Shown: piece after piece, positions 20,967 to 34,500 of the stretch
Numbering within the stretch: position 1 is the stretch's first letter
Layout: each line of letters opens with the position of its first letter
Assembly: GCA_947247005.1 (NCBI GenBank)
Contig: OX365952.1
Span: 31,002,222 to 31,066,221 of the forward strand
From: Spisula solida
Taxonomy: Eukaryota > Mollusca > Bivalvia > Venerida > Mactridae
DNA length: 64,000 nucleotides
Reading direction: 5' to 3'
The notes under the pieces: model-generated
Told to the model about the DNA's origin: nothing
Database searches by the model: none
Seen by the model: only the letters and a program-made list of their open reading frames with translations
Translations under genes and position numbers: made by a program

Positions 20967-21575
20967 ATGCCAACACACTATTGTTTACAGGACCTTTTAT
21001 ATATTGATCAGATGGTATAAAAGCTCATACATGTACTAAATATGAACCGTAACTATGTCAGTGTATTAACCTCGTCATGAACATTTTTGGTATGTTAAGT
21101 TGAATAATTGTTTATGATCCTGATAAACATGAATAATACTCTATTTGCAAAAACTTTTATACATGTATAAGTTATCACCTTTATTGGTTATTTAAGATAA
21201 TTTTCTAAAAATGATCAATGTCCAATTAATTTCAAGTAAAATAATTGTTATGTACATGTATATTATAACGCAAATCCTACATGTAGTTACTGTATTAATT
21301 AATAGTAAAATCTGATGCCAATTGTACTACAATATAAGTACTACCCTGCAGATATCGCCATAAGTTGCTGCCCGACCCACTTTACGATTACGTTGTTTTT
21401 AATTATAATGTTCAAAAAACAAATCTTTTTCAGCACGGTCCTGCTATGCTTATATATTTTTGAGCATGTTTAAAGTAGGCTTTCCCAACATAGACAACTC
21501 CACCAATACTCTACCAGGTTTATGATGATAGCCTCAATCAGTGACCATGACTGGGACCGTGATGGCCCCACAACT
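20967..21575. other. Intergenic, nothing recognised
   Basis: AT-rich sequence upstream of the synthetase gene. No promoter element can be named with confidence. Confidence 0.3.
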
Positions 21576-21828
21576 GGCCCCGATCTCCCGAAACATCTCA
21601 ATCTGAGCTCAATCTCAACTCATATTTGGTCTTCTATCGTTTGAGATAATTTCCATGGGAAATTGTACTCTAAATTGGTATAACAAAACAGAAACATTAT
21701 GCCGAGTTTATTACGGTAAACTTTCAAGAGATCGAGCTTCATAGTTATCACAAATTCAGACTCTAATTTGAGCAAAATCTCAATTTGAGTTGAGATTTCT
21801 ACTTGAGATGCATCGGGAGATCGGGGCC
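21576..21828. mobile_element. MITE, GGCCCCGATCTCCCGAA family, copy 2
   Basis: GGCCCCGATCTCCCGAAACA at 21576 is inverted as GCATCGGGAGATCGGGGCC ending at 21828; the rest of the arms (ATCTCAA) also pairs. It is the better preserved of the two copies. Confidence 0.85.
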
Positions 21829-21889
21829 TGGTTATTATTTGGGCCAATTTTAGATCATTCTTACTGTAGGAGTGTGAACAGGGTATAAC

Positions 21890-22130
21890 CATTCAGCTGG
21901 CAATTCAATATAGGAGAGATTACCCTATTCATATGCAAAATGCCCACCAGCAATCTATTGGATGAATGAACAACAATGAACAATAAACCTGCATTCACCA
22001 ATAGCCAGCTGGTGGCACGAATGCCTTTGTATACAAACATTATCTCTCCTATATCAGAACAGACTGGGATTCCCACCTTCCACTCCTGACGAAGATATCT
22101 TAACTACTCTGCTACAAGGACTGTGAGTGT
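21890..22130. repeat. Inverted arms and tRNA-like sequence upstream of synthetase exon 1
   Basis: ATATAGGAGAGAT at about 21909 is repeated inverted as ATCTCTCCTATAT at about 22042, with CAGCTGGC/GCCAGCTG further out. On the minus strand at about 22065-22125, TAGCAGAGTAGTTAAGATA resembles an A box and AGGTGGGAATCC a weak B box. This is probably a degraded SINE or MITE. Confidence 0.4.
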
Positions 22131-22167
22131 TTGATATAAAGCAATTTTGATTATTCTTCTTTTTCAG

Positions 22168-22512
22168 GAATGTATATTCACAATGATGACAACGTTGTAT
22201 TCCGTTCGTCGAGGAGTGACAATCTATCCATCCATTATAAACATTTTCAAGCGTAAACCCGTCAAAAGATGTCTTCATATTTGTTTGCAAACTCAGGATT
22301 TCATGGTTGCTAACGGATACCACATCCAATATGGCCGCTCAGATTTCTTAAACAGAAATTACTGCAGTGAGGCTGTAATGCAATGTGTACAAAAACAGAA
22401 GAATGGGGAAACTATTATAAGAAGTCCGTACAAAGATGTTGAACATTGTGACAAATCATTTGGAGAATTTATGTTTTCACATTTGGATGAGTTCAAAGAT
22501 TTAGAATTGATG
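22168..22512 (+). CDS. Synthetase coding exon 1 with leader
   Basis: Acceptor TCTTTTTCAG; ATG at 22183 (a second ATG follows directly); donor TTGATG|GTGATA. It encodes 110 residues starting [12 protein letters not shown] and ending [16 protein letters not shown], which joins in phase 0 to the next exon to give the family signature before TGRSYT. Confidence 0.85.
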
Positions 22513-25500
22513 GTGATACTTTATTATTTAATAATAATAATTAATGACTTAAAAACAAGTCTGCTTCTTCTTTGTAGTTATTGTCTGACCAGATTAAACT
22601 GAGACTCTAATCAAAATCCGTAAACGCCCGGCTGTACTCGGCTGTTTTCGATTTGTATGTTTATTTACTACATGTGCAGTAATCTCTGCATTTATAACAA
22701 AATTCCAAAGAAAACTCGAGCATGAATAGTAGCGCAGTGGAAACGTCTGCGCCTTTTACGCCAGTCGTCGCAGGTTAAAAACTTACTGTAACCTTTTGAC
22801 ATTAATATTTTTACTTCAAGATTCTATCCTTGAATCAAGGGGTTATTTTAAAACTTTTTCCCGTACGGTCTTATATTGTTTGGTCTTTAATTTTGGTTTT
22901 TGTAATATTTCCAATTGCATATTTCTTTATTCCAAGTACATGAACAATGCTTCAACGACTTGGTCATTATAGATTTAATGTATGCCTGAATTGTGTTTTG
23001 GACATGTGAACATAGAGATGATTATAATTCACGAATAGCATACTTGCATATAAAGAAAAAAAAGTTAAATAAAAAATATTGAGTTTGCCTCGAACCCGAT
23101 ACCTTGTGGTCTACCAACCGCACACTTACCAACTGAGCCATCACATATTGTTATCTAGTAGCAACCCAATAAAGCCACATATAGCGATAAATGTAATTAC
23201 ATGTTTTTATAACTTCGGAAATTTCCGGACTTGAACGAATTGTGCAAGGAGTCTCAGTTTAATCTGGTCAGACAATATCATCAGGTCTTATTTTATGTGG
23301 TTGACCTTTATTGTTATAATTGTTCTTGAAGTGGTGACTTTTGTATTTTAGTGTTTTAACTCAATAGACACTTAATGCATACACAGTGAAACCTCAATAC
23401 TCAGACCATCCCTGGGACCCTTAAACTGGTCTCTTTTTTGAGTGGTCTTAATATTGAGGTTGAATAATGAGCAAACTGATGAAAATGGACCCACAAATGG
23501 TGAGGTTTTTCTGTATCTAAGTGTCTTATATACAATGTACAGTATATATCGTGCAAAAACATATAACAAATCAGAAAAGAAAGACAGTCGAGCCCAAAAG
23601 GAACGAAAAAGAACATGTAACAATACAAATTACTAGCTCAAGATGAAAGTGGACCCTAATGGAGATAATTGTTGATTTCTTTCTTCAGGTTGATTACCCT
23701 ACAGGTCGAAGTTACACTGGTGCCAATATTAAGGAATCTGCCATCAAGCTAGCCAGTGCATTGACCAAACTTGGTTACATGAAAGGAGATGTTGTCTTGA
23801 TCGTGTCCCCTAATTGTCCAGAATATGTTGTCATCTTTCTAGCATGTGGTGTATTAGGGGTCGCTGTCAGTACTGCTAACCCTGCATACACTCCAGGTAA
23901 ACTTATCATAATGTACCATTATCACTATAACAAATGGGGTTTACACACACGCGACCTTTGAAGTAAGCTTGAAGGAGCTAAGATTTTTTGGTCACTATCT
24001 TTTGTTATTGTGACAGCTACCTTCTTAATTATTGTTAGTGCTTTTTGAAAACAGTTTTATTTTTTTATTCCAACACTGTTCAATTGTGAAAAATGCACTT
24101 TCAAGTTCTGAACAGGGGCAAAGGGGTCCAATCAGAGTGTTCACCCGATTTCTGATATAGTTGTTCGGGGGTAGATATAGCAGCATGCCTCTACTTGATA
24201 ATATTAACTGATAAAGGTATTGCGAAGCGAGTTAGTAAAATACATTGTTTATTTTGGCAGCATGTCACACCAAGTGAGCTAGAAAAAATATAAATTATGA
24301 GGCCCTGAATCTGAAAGGGGGTGTTTCCCACATTAATGTCGACTCTAGTGAGGTAAAAAACAATATTGTTTATCTGAGCATACTCATTATATACTTAATA
24401 ATATTCAATAATTAATGTATTGAGCGAACAGAGGGAGCTAGCAAAAAATACATTTGTAATTTTGGCAGCGTGTCGTGCAAACTTGTTCTATACTTGATGA
24501 TATTCAATAATTAATTAAAAGTATTGTGCCAGCTCAGAGCAAGCTAGAAAAAATGCATTGGTTATTTGGGTAGTATTTGACACAAACTCGTTCTCTTCTT
24601 CATAATATTCAAAAACGGATGTATTGTGCAAGCAGAAAAATACATTGTTTATTTGGGCAGCATGTTACACAAAGTGAGCTAGAAAAAATCTAAATAGGCC
24701 TTGAATCCAAAAGGGGGAGTGTCACCTTTACTAACATCTAACCCTTGTGAGGCACCGGTTTTTATTGAATTTTTAAGTCAGTTTATATTTATCTTTTTTT
24801 TTCAAGGACTATGCCTGGCTATGCGCCTGCTGAAGTATTAGTCTCCCAAATGTTGACATATATGTAAACTGAAGTAGAAAATGTGTTTGATTTGGCAAAG
24901 ATATCTTGTTTATTGATGGAGCATTGTATACATGGTTCTGAAACACTGCTGCTATTTTTTCAACAGGTGAATTGTCCCGTCAAATTGTTCATTGTGGAGC
25001 AAAGGCTGTTTTCTCACACAAAGCTCTGTTACCTACTGTCCTTGAAGCTCTTCAGTGTAAGGAGGCAAAACAAGCACACAATGTCAAGGTAACGTGATTT
25101 TGGCTTTTCAAATTGCTAACTTTCAAGGATAAGTCAGCCAGATTCTATATGCCTTCTGTAGCTTATATAAAAGGGAGGGATTTTGTTATATATAAGGAGA
25201 TAATCTCCCTTACTAGCCATTTCTATATTATATATGGAACTTAAAGGTTGACAGACAAGTGGCATTATAATTGTCTTAGTGGATAATGCTCTTGACAATT
25301 GATCTGAAGGTTAAATTTCCGACTGGGGCACTGGAAATTTTAGAAATGCTTTTCAGTGTTTCCACACCAAATAGAGATAAACTATTTCATTATCATCCTC
25401 ATACATCAGTGGATAGTCAAGTTCCCAAACTATATCACAGGTGAAGAATACTCTGGTGAACGAGAATGCTTATTATGAGTAAACTTGCGATAATGTCACA

Positions 25501-28500
25501 TATATCGTCGCTATACACCAGGCATGCTAAAGATCATCGATAACATCATCATAATAGTACCAGTAATAATTGCTTTTCAATAATTTGTTTCAGGAAATCA
25601 TCACATTGTACGGAGAGGCAGATAAATGTCACAACTATGAGAAGCTATTACAGGATGATGGTAGTAGTTTTCCTGAGAATGTTGACATAGATCCCCTGCA
25701 CACAGTACTTACGCTACCATACAGTAGTGGTACTACTGGTCTACCTAAAGGTGTCATGTTGTCACATACCAACCTGGTGATGAACCTAATACAAGCCAAA
25801 AAGTGAGAGGATAATTTGAGTTTTTTATTATTTTTTTTTGTTAGTCACATTGGTCAACGGTATTAATAATTAGTCATATGGAGTCACATTATCTTTACAC
25901 CGGCCAAACCAGAAGGTAACAAGAATTAACTACGCTAAGCATCAAGTAAGGGTGATATATCAGTACCATTTTTAACAACTTTGGTATGTTGCTGACTAAG
26001 ATTGATCTAGTTTTGCATCATATATTTCGTTCGGATAATGGATAAGTTCTGTTAAAATTTGAAACCAGTCTATGTTATTCAGGATCACCCCTCGTATATT
26101 TTATGAAACCAATCTCTGTAATTCATGACCATCCCTCGTATAGTCTTTATTTATGAAACCAGTCTATGTAATGAAACCAGTCTATGTAATTCATGATCAC
26201 CCCTTCCTCGTATATTTTATGAAACCAGTCAAAATAATTTTTTTATCACCCCTCGTATAATTTATGAAACCGGTCAATGTAATTTTTATCACCCCTCGTA
26301 TATTTTAGTGGTCAGATGAGATTCAGAAAAGGCGAAGAAGTCTTGCTTGGACTGGTACCATTTTATCACATATATGGGATGATGGTTTCACAGTTTGAGA
26401 CACTCATACAGGGAGCAAAACTTATCATACATCCAAAATTTGAACCCGCTACATTCTTACAGTCTATACAAGATTATAAGGTGAGCTGTTATGTGGCCAG
26501 TATGTTTTTTAGGTTGTCAACAAAAAATACAAGTATGTTTTGGTTGTCAACTAATAATACAAGTATGTTTTAGGTTGTCAACTAATATTACAATTATGTT
26601 TTAGGTTGTCAACCAATAATACAAGTATGTTTAAGTTGTCAACCAATAATATGATTATGTTTTAGGTTGTTAACAAATAATAGAAGTATGTTTTAGGTTG
26701 TCAACCAATAATATGATTATGTTTTAGGTTGTCAACCAATAATAGAAGTATGTTTTAGGTTGTCAACCAATAATATGATTATGTTTTAGGTTGTCAACCA
26801 ATAATAGAACTTAAGAAGTATGTTTTAGGTTGTCAACCAATTATACAAGTATGTTTTAGGTTGCCAACCAATTATATGATTATGTTTTAGGTTGTCAACC
26901 AATAATAGAAGTATGTTTTAGGATGTCAACCAATTATACAAGTATGTTTTAGGTTGTCAACCAATAATAATATGAACTAATGCACAGCATATGTAGCGGA
27001 CTATGTCAGTTGTCCTACATTATTTGTAACATGCTCATCTAGTACTGGATTTTTTGGTGATGCATAACTTCACAAAAAATTGTTTGGTTACGAAACTGGA
27101 GCAAGCCGTTTCCAAAAGGCGCTACCGAGCGCTTTCCTACGTCTATGCAACCTATCGAAGCGGTTCGTTGCACAAGAAAGCGCGCGATAGCGGTTTGATA
27201 CGAAATATTGGGTACAAAGTAACGAAAGACGATACAAACCTGCTATTGTTTGTCAGTCCAAATGAACACGAATAATGCACGTTTTTCAATTTGTTTAATT
27301 CTAGGTCTACTTAATTCAGGGGTAACTAATTTAAAAATGAATAATTAGATATAAACACAGATAACAACTGATTTCTTGGCCTTATTTGATATTTTATCTT
27401 TTTTGAATGAGTTGCATGAGCATACCAGATAGTACTTTTGTTCAAAAGAAAAGGCTATTTTCATTTCAATTAATCATATTACGATTAAATATCAAACATC
27501 TTTAATCTTAATCAACTTTTTTTTTTTATATAAACCCTGCAAATTGTCACAACATAAAAAAGATTTAGACGGAAAATTACGGGTTTTATTGTATCCAATA
27601 ACGACAACAACAATATGTAATTAGTTTTCGCGACCTTCATCCCGCGAATATTTTTTGACGATTTTGGAGGGATTTTTTAATTACATCTCGGCGAGGAATT
27701 ACGAAAATGCATTTGTTTTACTTTCTTTACAATAACCTACAACTACGATGTGGATTATCACCGTCAGGTCTAGATACGTAAATACCCGAAACGGACTTTA
27801 ATTAATTGTATTGCAAACTTTGCGATGGGAAATAACCGAAACTTGTGTCTTTTTCATTAGATTTTCTTAAGATTGGTTGATATTTCGCGCATATGAACGA
27901 TTCCCGCTCGACTTACTTCGTTATCTCAGAGTAATCATGTGTCTCATAACAGTTTGTAGCATCGTTTATGCACTGAAAATGTTAAAATTTCCTTCCGAAG
28001 TGGGCAAAAAAATGGCTGCCTTTTTTGTGTCCAAACATTTAGGAAATAGCCCTCCCCATATAAAAAAATTGGTTGCATAGCAACCATGGAAGACTGATAA
28101 TTATTATCTTTTCTTTTCTAGACAGGGGCCTACGCTAGTTTTTGGAATATTTTTAAACATCATTAAAAAATAAAAGAAAATTTATGAGATTAATTTTTTT
28201 TGTTATTCTATTAGCAGCCATTTTCTAGTATCTTTGCTTCAGTGCGGGATTTTAACACAAATTTTTAGATCCATTAGTGAATTCAAACTCTGACCAAACC
28301 ACGTGCACACGTGTTATCGTAAACCGGATCTTATCCGTTGGGCTTTTAGGTTGTCAACCAATTATACAAGTATGTTTTAGGTTGCCAACCAATAATATGA
28401 TTATGTTTTAGGTTGTCAACCAAAAGATTATGTTTTAGGTTGTCAACCAATAATACAAATATGTTTTAGGTTGGCAACCAATAATATGATTATGTTTAAG

Positions 28501-31500
28501 GTTATCAATCAATAATATGATTTTAGGTTGTCAACCAATAATATGATTATGTTTTAGGTTGTCAACCAATAATACAATTATGTTTTAGGTTGTCAACAAT
28601 TCAATCAATGATACAATTATATCACAATTTAGTTTAGTCATTTAATTTAATCATAGATTTACTTATTCAGATCTTCTATAATGTATACCAATATATTTTG
28701 TTATTTTTCCAAATATATTTCATTTTGCTATACACTCTCAAGTCAAATTGATAATTTTAGTGTACTTTGCATGATAGTTTTGGTGTACTTTGCACTATAA
28801 TGTAAGTGTACTTTGCACAATAATTTTAGTGTACTTTGGATGAGTTTGGTGTACTTTGCATATTTTAGGGGGATTTGGGTGTACTTTGCACAATGATTTT
28901 GGTGTACTTTGCATGATAAATTTAGTGTACTTTGCACAATGATTTTGGTGTACTTTGCATGATCCTTGCGAAAATACAGTTGGAAATCCTTGGAATTCAT
29001 TGGAAATTCCTAGGAAATCATTGCAGTAAAATCCAATGAATTCCTAAGAATTCTTTGCAAAAGATTGGAATAGTTTGCAGGAAAAACATTGGAAAACATT
29101 GCCGGTATTGGCACAAAATTCCAATGAATTCCTATGAATTCCAATGAATGATTTGCTATGAAATCCTGGGAATTCCAATAAATTGCAACCCTGAAAAAGA
29201 TTGGAAATCATAGGAATTCCTTGGAATTCCAATAAGGCCTGGTATGGAGGAAAACATTGGAATTCATTGGAATTATTGCTCCTTAACAGTATTTAACTAT
29301 GGAAAACTTTAGAATACATTGAAATTCTAATGAAATCCTAGGAAAACACTGGAATTCCTTGGAATGGAGGAAAACATTGGAATTCATTGGAATTATTGCT
29401 ACTATACATTATCAACTGTGGAAAACTTGAGAATTCTTTGAAATTTTAATTTCTATAGTTTGTTGCAATGTTACATAATAATACTGTAAGTATAACAATT
29501 CATAACAAAATTAAATTTCTGAAATAATTTGTTGCAAAGTTCAGAAAATAAAAACACACAAAGTTAAATTTTTCAAAACATCATTTTACAAATTTATACA
29601 CAATTTCAAGCAACTAAACGTAGTGTAAAAGTTTCACACAAGCTTAAAAGTTGAAAGGTATCATCACAGCGGTTAAATCTACTAATAACAAATGAGATAA
29701 CAAATTTCAACAAAACACTATCATATGAGTCTGATGTTGTGTTCATTTCCTACAGCATCACAATGTGCTGTAAGCTACATTTATCATAAATGAATTGGAT
29801 CATGCAGCAAATTATCATCTAAAAGTTTGACAGTCAGGTATTCTCAACCACAATTCTATAATACTGGGTCAAGCTTGTTCATCAAAGCCGTCAACCTGTA
29901 AATAATAAATAGTAATAGTGACATTAAAAGGAACAAGTATGCTACAATTATGAATTCAGTATGTAGTATGTAATAATAAATATGATAATGACATAATGTC
30001 CCTATCATAATATCTTTAAGTTATAAATTACAGTATTGCACTATTATTGCATATACAGTTCCTCTACAAGATCGTTCACAGCAGTGTCTATAACACTAGA
30101 ACAATATACTGCTTCATCTTATTTATAATTTAATTTGTGATTATTAACAATTTATACATGTTATACTGTTTATACTTGTTATATAATAAATACAAAACCC
30201 TTAGTTGGAGTGCAATGTTTCCATTTGTTATTATTCACTAGCTTCTGATATCATTTTGAATGACTCATTGATTTAATAAAACAATTGATAATTTAGATGA
30301 GGAATTGTTTAAATTTGTATAAGTCAATATGTACATGTATGTGTTAAAACTGTACCATAAGCATTCATCTTTGATGTGTTCACATATTTTTTCTCCAGTT
30401 TTATGCACAAACACTTCAAAGTACCAAGGTTGAGTTGCTTGGTTCCAGAATCATCCTCATGCATATCTCATTTCCATCCAAATGACTTGGCTTGTTCCTT
30501 TAAAACATGTTTTTAGAATTCATTAGATTTCATTTTTTGTTTAAAATTAACCTTTATCTGAACTTTTAATGTTGGTTGTGTTAAAATATCACTATCAAAT
30601 TATACAGATGTAAAAACATTCTATTATTTTAAAGTTAAATGGAAATAATAAAATGCACAATGGGAGGTTTTTCATTAATAGTTTATATTAAACAATTTGA
30701 AGCAAGACTAATATACAAAGCTGAAGTTCAGGGTTAGAATTAAAATCTGTATGTATATTGTACATTTGTACCCAAGTCTGGATTGCACATTATCCTTAAC
30801 ACTTCCTGAGAGGCTATAGGTAATGTATTTAAATTAGAATTTGACATTAACACTAGCATGGTGTTAATGTGAGCTCAGATTCATAGCATTTAAATAAAAA
30901 CATTGTGCACATTACTTAAAATAGCTGTTGTTTAAGACTAAACTACTTACCTTTATAATGGTTCATCAAACTTCACAGAGCTCAGTGTAACAGTTGTTTT
31001 TTAATATATAATTCCACTTTTAATAATCCTCAATGTACTGCAGTATATAAGTCAGATGCAGAAGTATCCTTCATTAGTATAGGATTGGTTCAAAACACTT
31101 CCCGAAATACTAAAAACTAGCAATATTCTATAAAATGTTGAAAACATTGCACATCTTTGTGAGATCTTCCAGACGAGTTCAAACTAGCCAATCAGAAGAC
31201 AGAAAATATTTTGGGGGAAATTCAAACTAGCAATAAATTAGACTGGGAGGGCTGCTTATCTCAGCTTCTCATTAACCCAGGTGGTGAATGGGGGTTATTT
31301 GTGGCAGCCTGGAAAAGCTGGACTGGACTCGTGGACTGGACTCATGGACTGGACTCGTGGACTGGACTCGCGGGCTGGACTCGTGGACTGGACTCATGGA
31401 CCCAGATATTTGACCTCAGATAACCAGGTCTTTGTCCTCTCAGAACTTTAAGGTTATGTCCTTCTGGAATATTATTTTACGAGTCTGGTCACTAATGGCT

Positions 31501-34500
31501 ATATACCTGTCAGCAGGTAACCCCAAGGGAGTTATTAACATTAGACCACAGACCTATCCTTAGACAAACTCCTATAAAGGGTTCAGCTGAATAATTTAAA
31601 GGTCAGCAAATGATACCAGGGACATGTCTGTCTGTGAGCCAGTAATTACAAATCCAAGAGAGATTTAAGTCATGGGTTAACTGACAAATATTAAATATTT
31701 ATCTGCCTTAAATTAAATTTTGCAAATTTCTAGTTAAGAATGTATTTCATACTTTGTACATTTATTTTTATACACATACTTTTTATATTAATTATTTCCT
31801 AAGAAAATATAGATACATATAGACAATCCACTTAAAAAAGTAAACTGACAAAAATATTATGCTTTGAATTTACTTTTTTCCTGCATTAGACAGCTGGTTC
31901 AACGATTCCCAAAATGCATTGATCGTTCCCGGTTCCTAAGCAGACAAATTTAACCAAGAAAAGTCAAAACTCCTTTTAAATCTTAATATGGTATTTGCTC
32001 TTGGCCAGTAGCATAATATAGGTGATGAAGTTATAGTCTAAATAACCACTTCTGTCCTTAAACATTGACTATTGATGGTAACAAGTGTACTTATAGCCTG
32101 TTATAATGATTATACAATTTTACTTGTGACCCAAACAATGGATTGTAGCATTCTGAATCACATTGACTTTGTTTGTAAAAAAGTCAAAATAAATACATGT
32201 ATAAATTATTTTTTCCTTACTACAATTGTACTTGCGTTTTGAAATTGTTAATAATTAATATATTTAAGGACACATTGTTGTTTTAATGCTTCTACATGCT
32301 AAAGAAATCCACTTCTCAAGTCTTATCAAAGCATCTAATTATTTAATGTTATCCAGCGACTGAAACAGACCATTGGTAAAGAGTGATGACATGTCTACAG
32401 CCTGTTTGTTGAACACTTAGAACTGTATCCAGAAGTATGTGACCTTAAAGAATGATAATGACCCCTTATTTGGAGTCCAAATATCTGGGTCCATGAGTCC
32501 AGTCCAAGGGTCCAGCCCAAGAGTCCAGTCCACGAGTCCAGTCCACGAGTCCAGTCCAGCTTTTCCAGGCTGCCGTTATTTGTGTGTACATTAGACATGT
32601 ACAATAACTATTAGTCAAATGTGTTCAGTGGGTTGTATTAATGGGGAGAAATAGTAAATTATCCCCCCTTACTACTCTCTAAAACTCCACCAGTCCTAGC
32701 ATGCGGATTACTCTGTTTTTATCTCTGTTTTGTTTATTGCACATGGTAGTAATTAGGCTGAAATATTTGCAACATTAATTATCAGATCAAATAATAAATT
32801 TGGCTACATGTTGTTTACACACCATGGTATATAAATTTTTATGGCCCTAACATATTAGGTAATACAGAAGTGAGAATTTCATATCTAAAATCAATGATAT
32901 TTCAGTTAAAAACAAGGATAAAGTCCGAGGATCTCAACTAATTAGGACCTGTATGCTAATTGGTCAACCTCGGGCTTTATCTTACAAGGGAGATAATTTA
33001 TATGTCACTTATGTCTCTCATTGCCTTGATTGATACTTTGATGCCATTACACATTAATTATATTTATACATAAAATGTTAGTGTATATTAGTCATAAGAA
33101 ATTACTAAAAATGAATCATAACAGTGTATATAACATGACAACAATTAAATACTGGTACTTAAAATAATTAGGAGGATAGTTTTAATACTTTTTATCTGCT
33201 CTGCAAGATAGTTTGTCAGAGTTAAAGCTGTTTTCCTAATATAGGATTCTAGCCATATTGTTTTTTAAATGCCTGTGAAGAAATTAAATGCATTCAAACT
33301 TGATATCAAATTCTAGTTTTATATAATGATAATAATTTCCAACTTTTTCCAAGGATAAAATGCGGAAAATGGTTGGACGCATAGGTATTTTTCATTCATT
33401 TTCCTTGGACACTTGGGAAATTGTACAGCCAGGTGTGCATGCAGTATGCATGGCTGACAAGATAAACATATATAGTATACATACAAGATTAAGCATTTTG
33501 TCAGCCAAACCTTAAGTCCAAGGTATTCCAATGTTTTCCAATTGGCTAAATACAGTGCACTAAAGTCAAATGATTTCCAAAGACATTGGAATCTAATTTC
33601 AGAAGCAAAGTACAAGTCCAAGGATTTCCAAAGACATTGGAATCTTAATTTCAGAAGCAAAGTAAAAGTCCAAGGATTTCCAAAGACATTGGAATTTAAT
33701 TTGAGAAGCGAAGTAAAAGTCCAAAGTAATCCATAGTTTTCTGATTTGGAAAACATTGGATTATTTTTCAATGTTTTCCAAAGTATTCCAATACTAGAAT
33801 CCAAGGAAATCTTAGGATTTCCAATGAATTCTTACCAGTGATTTTATTGGACAAATTTCTCTGGGAAAACATTGAATACTTTTAAGAATTCGTTGGAATT
33901 CTTTGGAAGAAAAACATTGGAATTGGTTTTGCAGGGAAGGGGTAAAGCCACGAAGGGTAAAAAATGGCCCCATGTCCAAATCCTGTGAAAATTTAGACCA
34001 TCAGTTGAAGTATTTTACAAAAACGGCATTTTTTAAGATTTATTTTTGAAACTGTTACCATGGTAACGGGTATAATATTTTGCCAAAAAATGGAAAAAAA
34101 GCTTCCATTTCCAAAATAGTGAATCGAAATGTAAGTGCGCATCCATAGAGTGATATTAAGAATTGAAACTTATCTTTTTACGAATTTGGTTGCCATGGTA
34201 ACAGTTTTCAAAAAATGCCCAAAATGCACATTTTTGACTCCAAATTAAATAAAATGACGTTTTTGTTAAAGTGGGTGGGGTTCAGTGGAGTATATCAAAA
34301 CAGCAAAGGTGTATTTTTGTAAGTAATTTATGTATCATTGAAGTTCAATGTCTAATGATTGTGTACAGCATATAAAACATTGTACAATAAGTAATAAAGT
34401 ATTGAGAATATGGCTAAAAGCGGGGTGAATGTCATGCCTTCATGGCTCTATGACGAGAGGAAATAACGTTGAAGCGGTACCTAAAATCTTAATATTTAAT

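Larger units (their letters stand above)
22579..23277. mobile_element. TA-flanked TIR element in synthetase intron 1
   Basis: Perfect 27-bp inverted repeats (TTGTCTGACCAGATTAAACT plus GAGACTC) at 22581-22607 and 23249-23275, each flanked by TA. The perfect arms suggest recent mobility. Inside are two tRNA-like sequences facing each other (22727-22790 and 23083-23149). It has no coding frame. Confidence 0.9.

Noticed and set aside
23083..23149. A true tRNA gene on the minus strand
   Set aside because: A and B boxes are good but the D and anticodon stems do not pair, and it lies within a transposable element.
33319..33804. 161-codon minus-strand frame
   Set aside because: It overlaps TTCCAAAGACATTGG repeats and has a repetitive product with no recognised domain.
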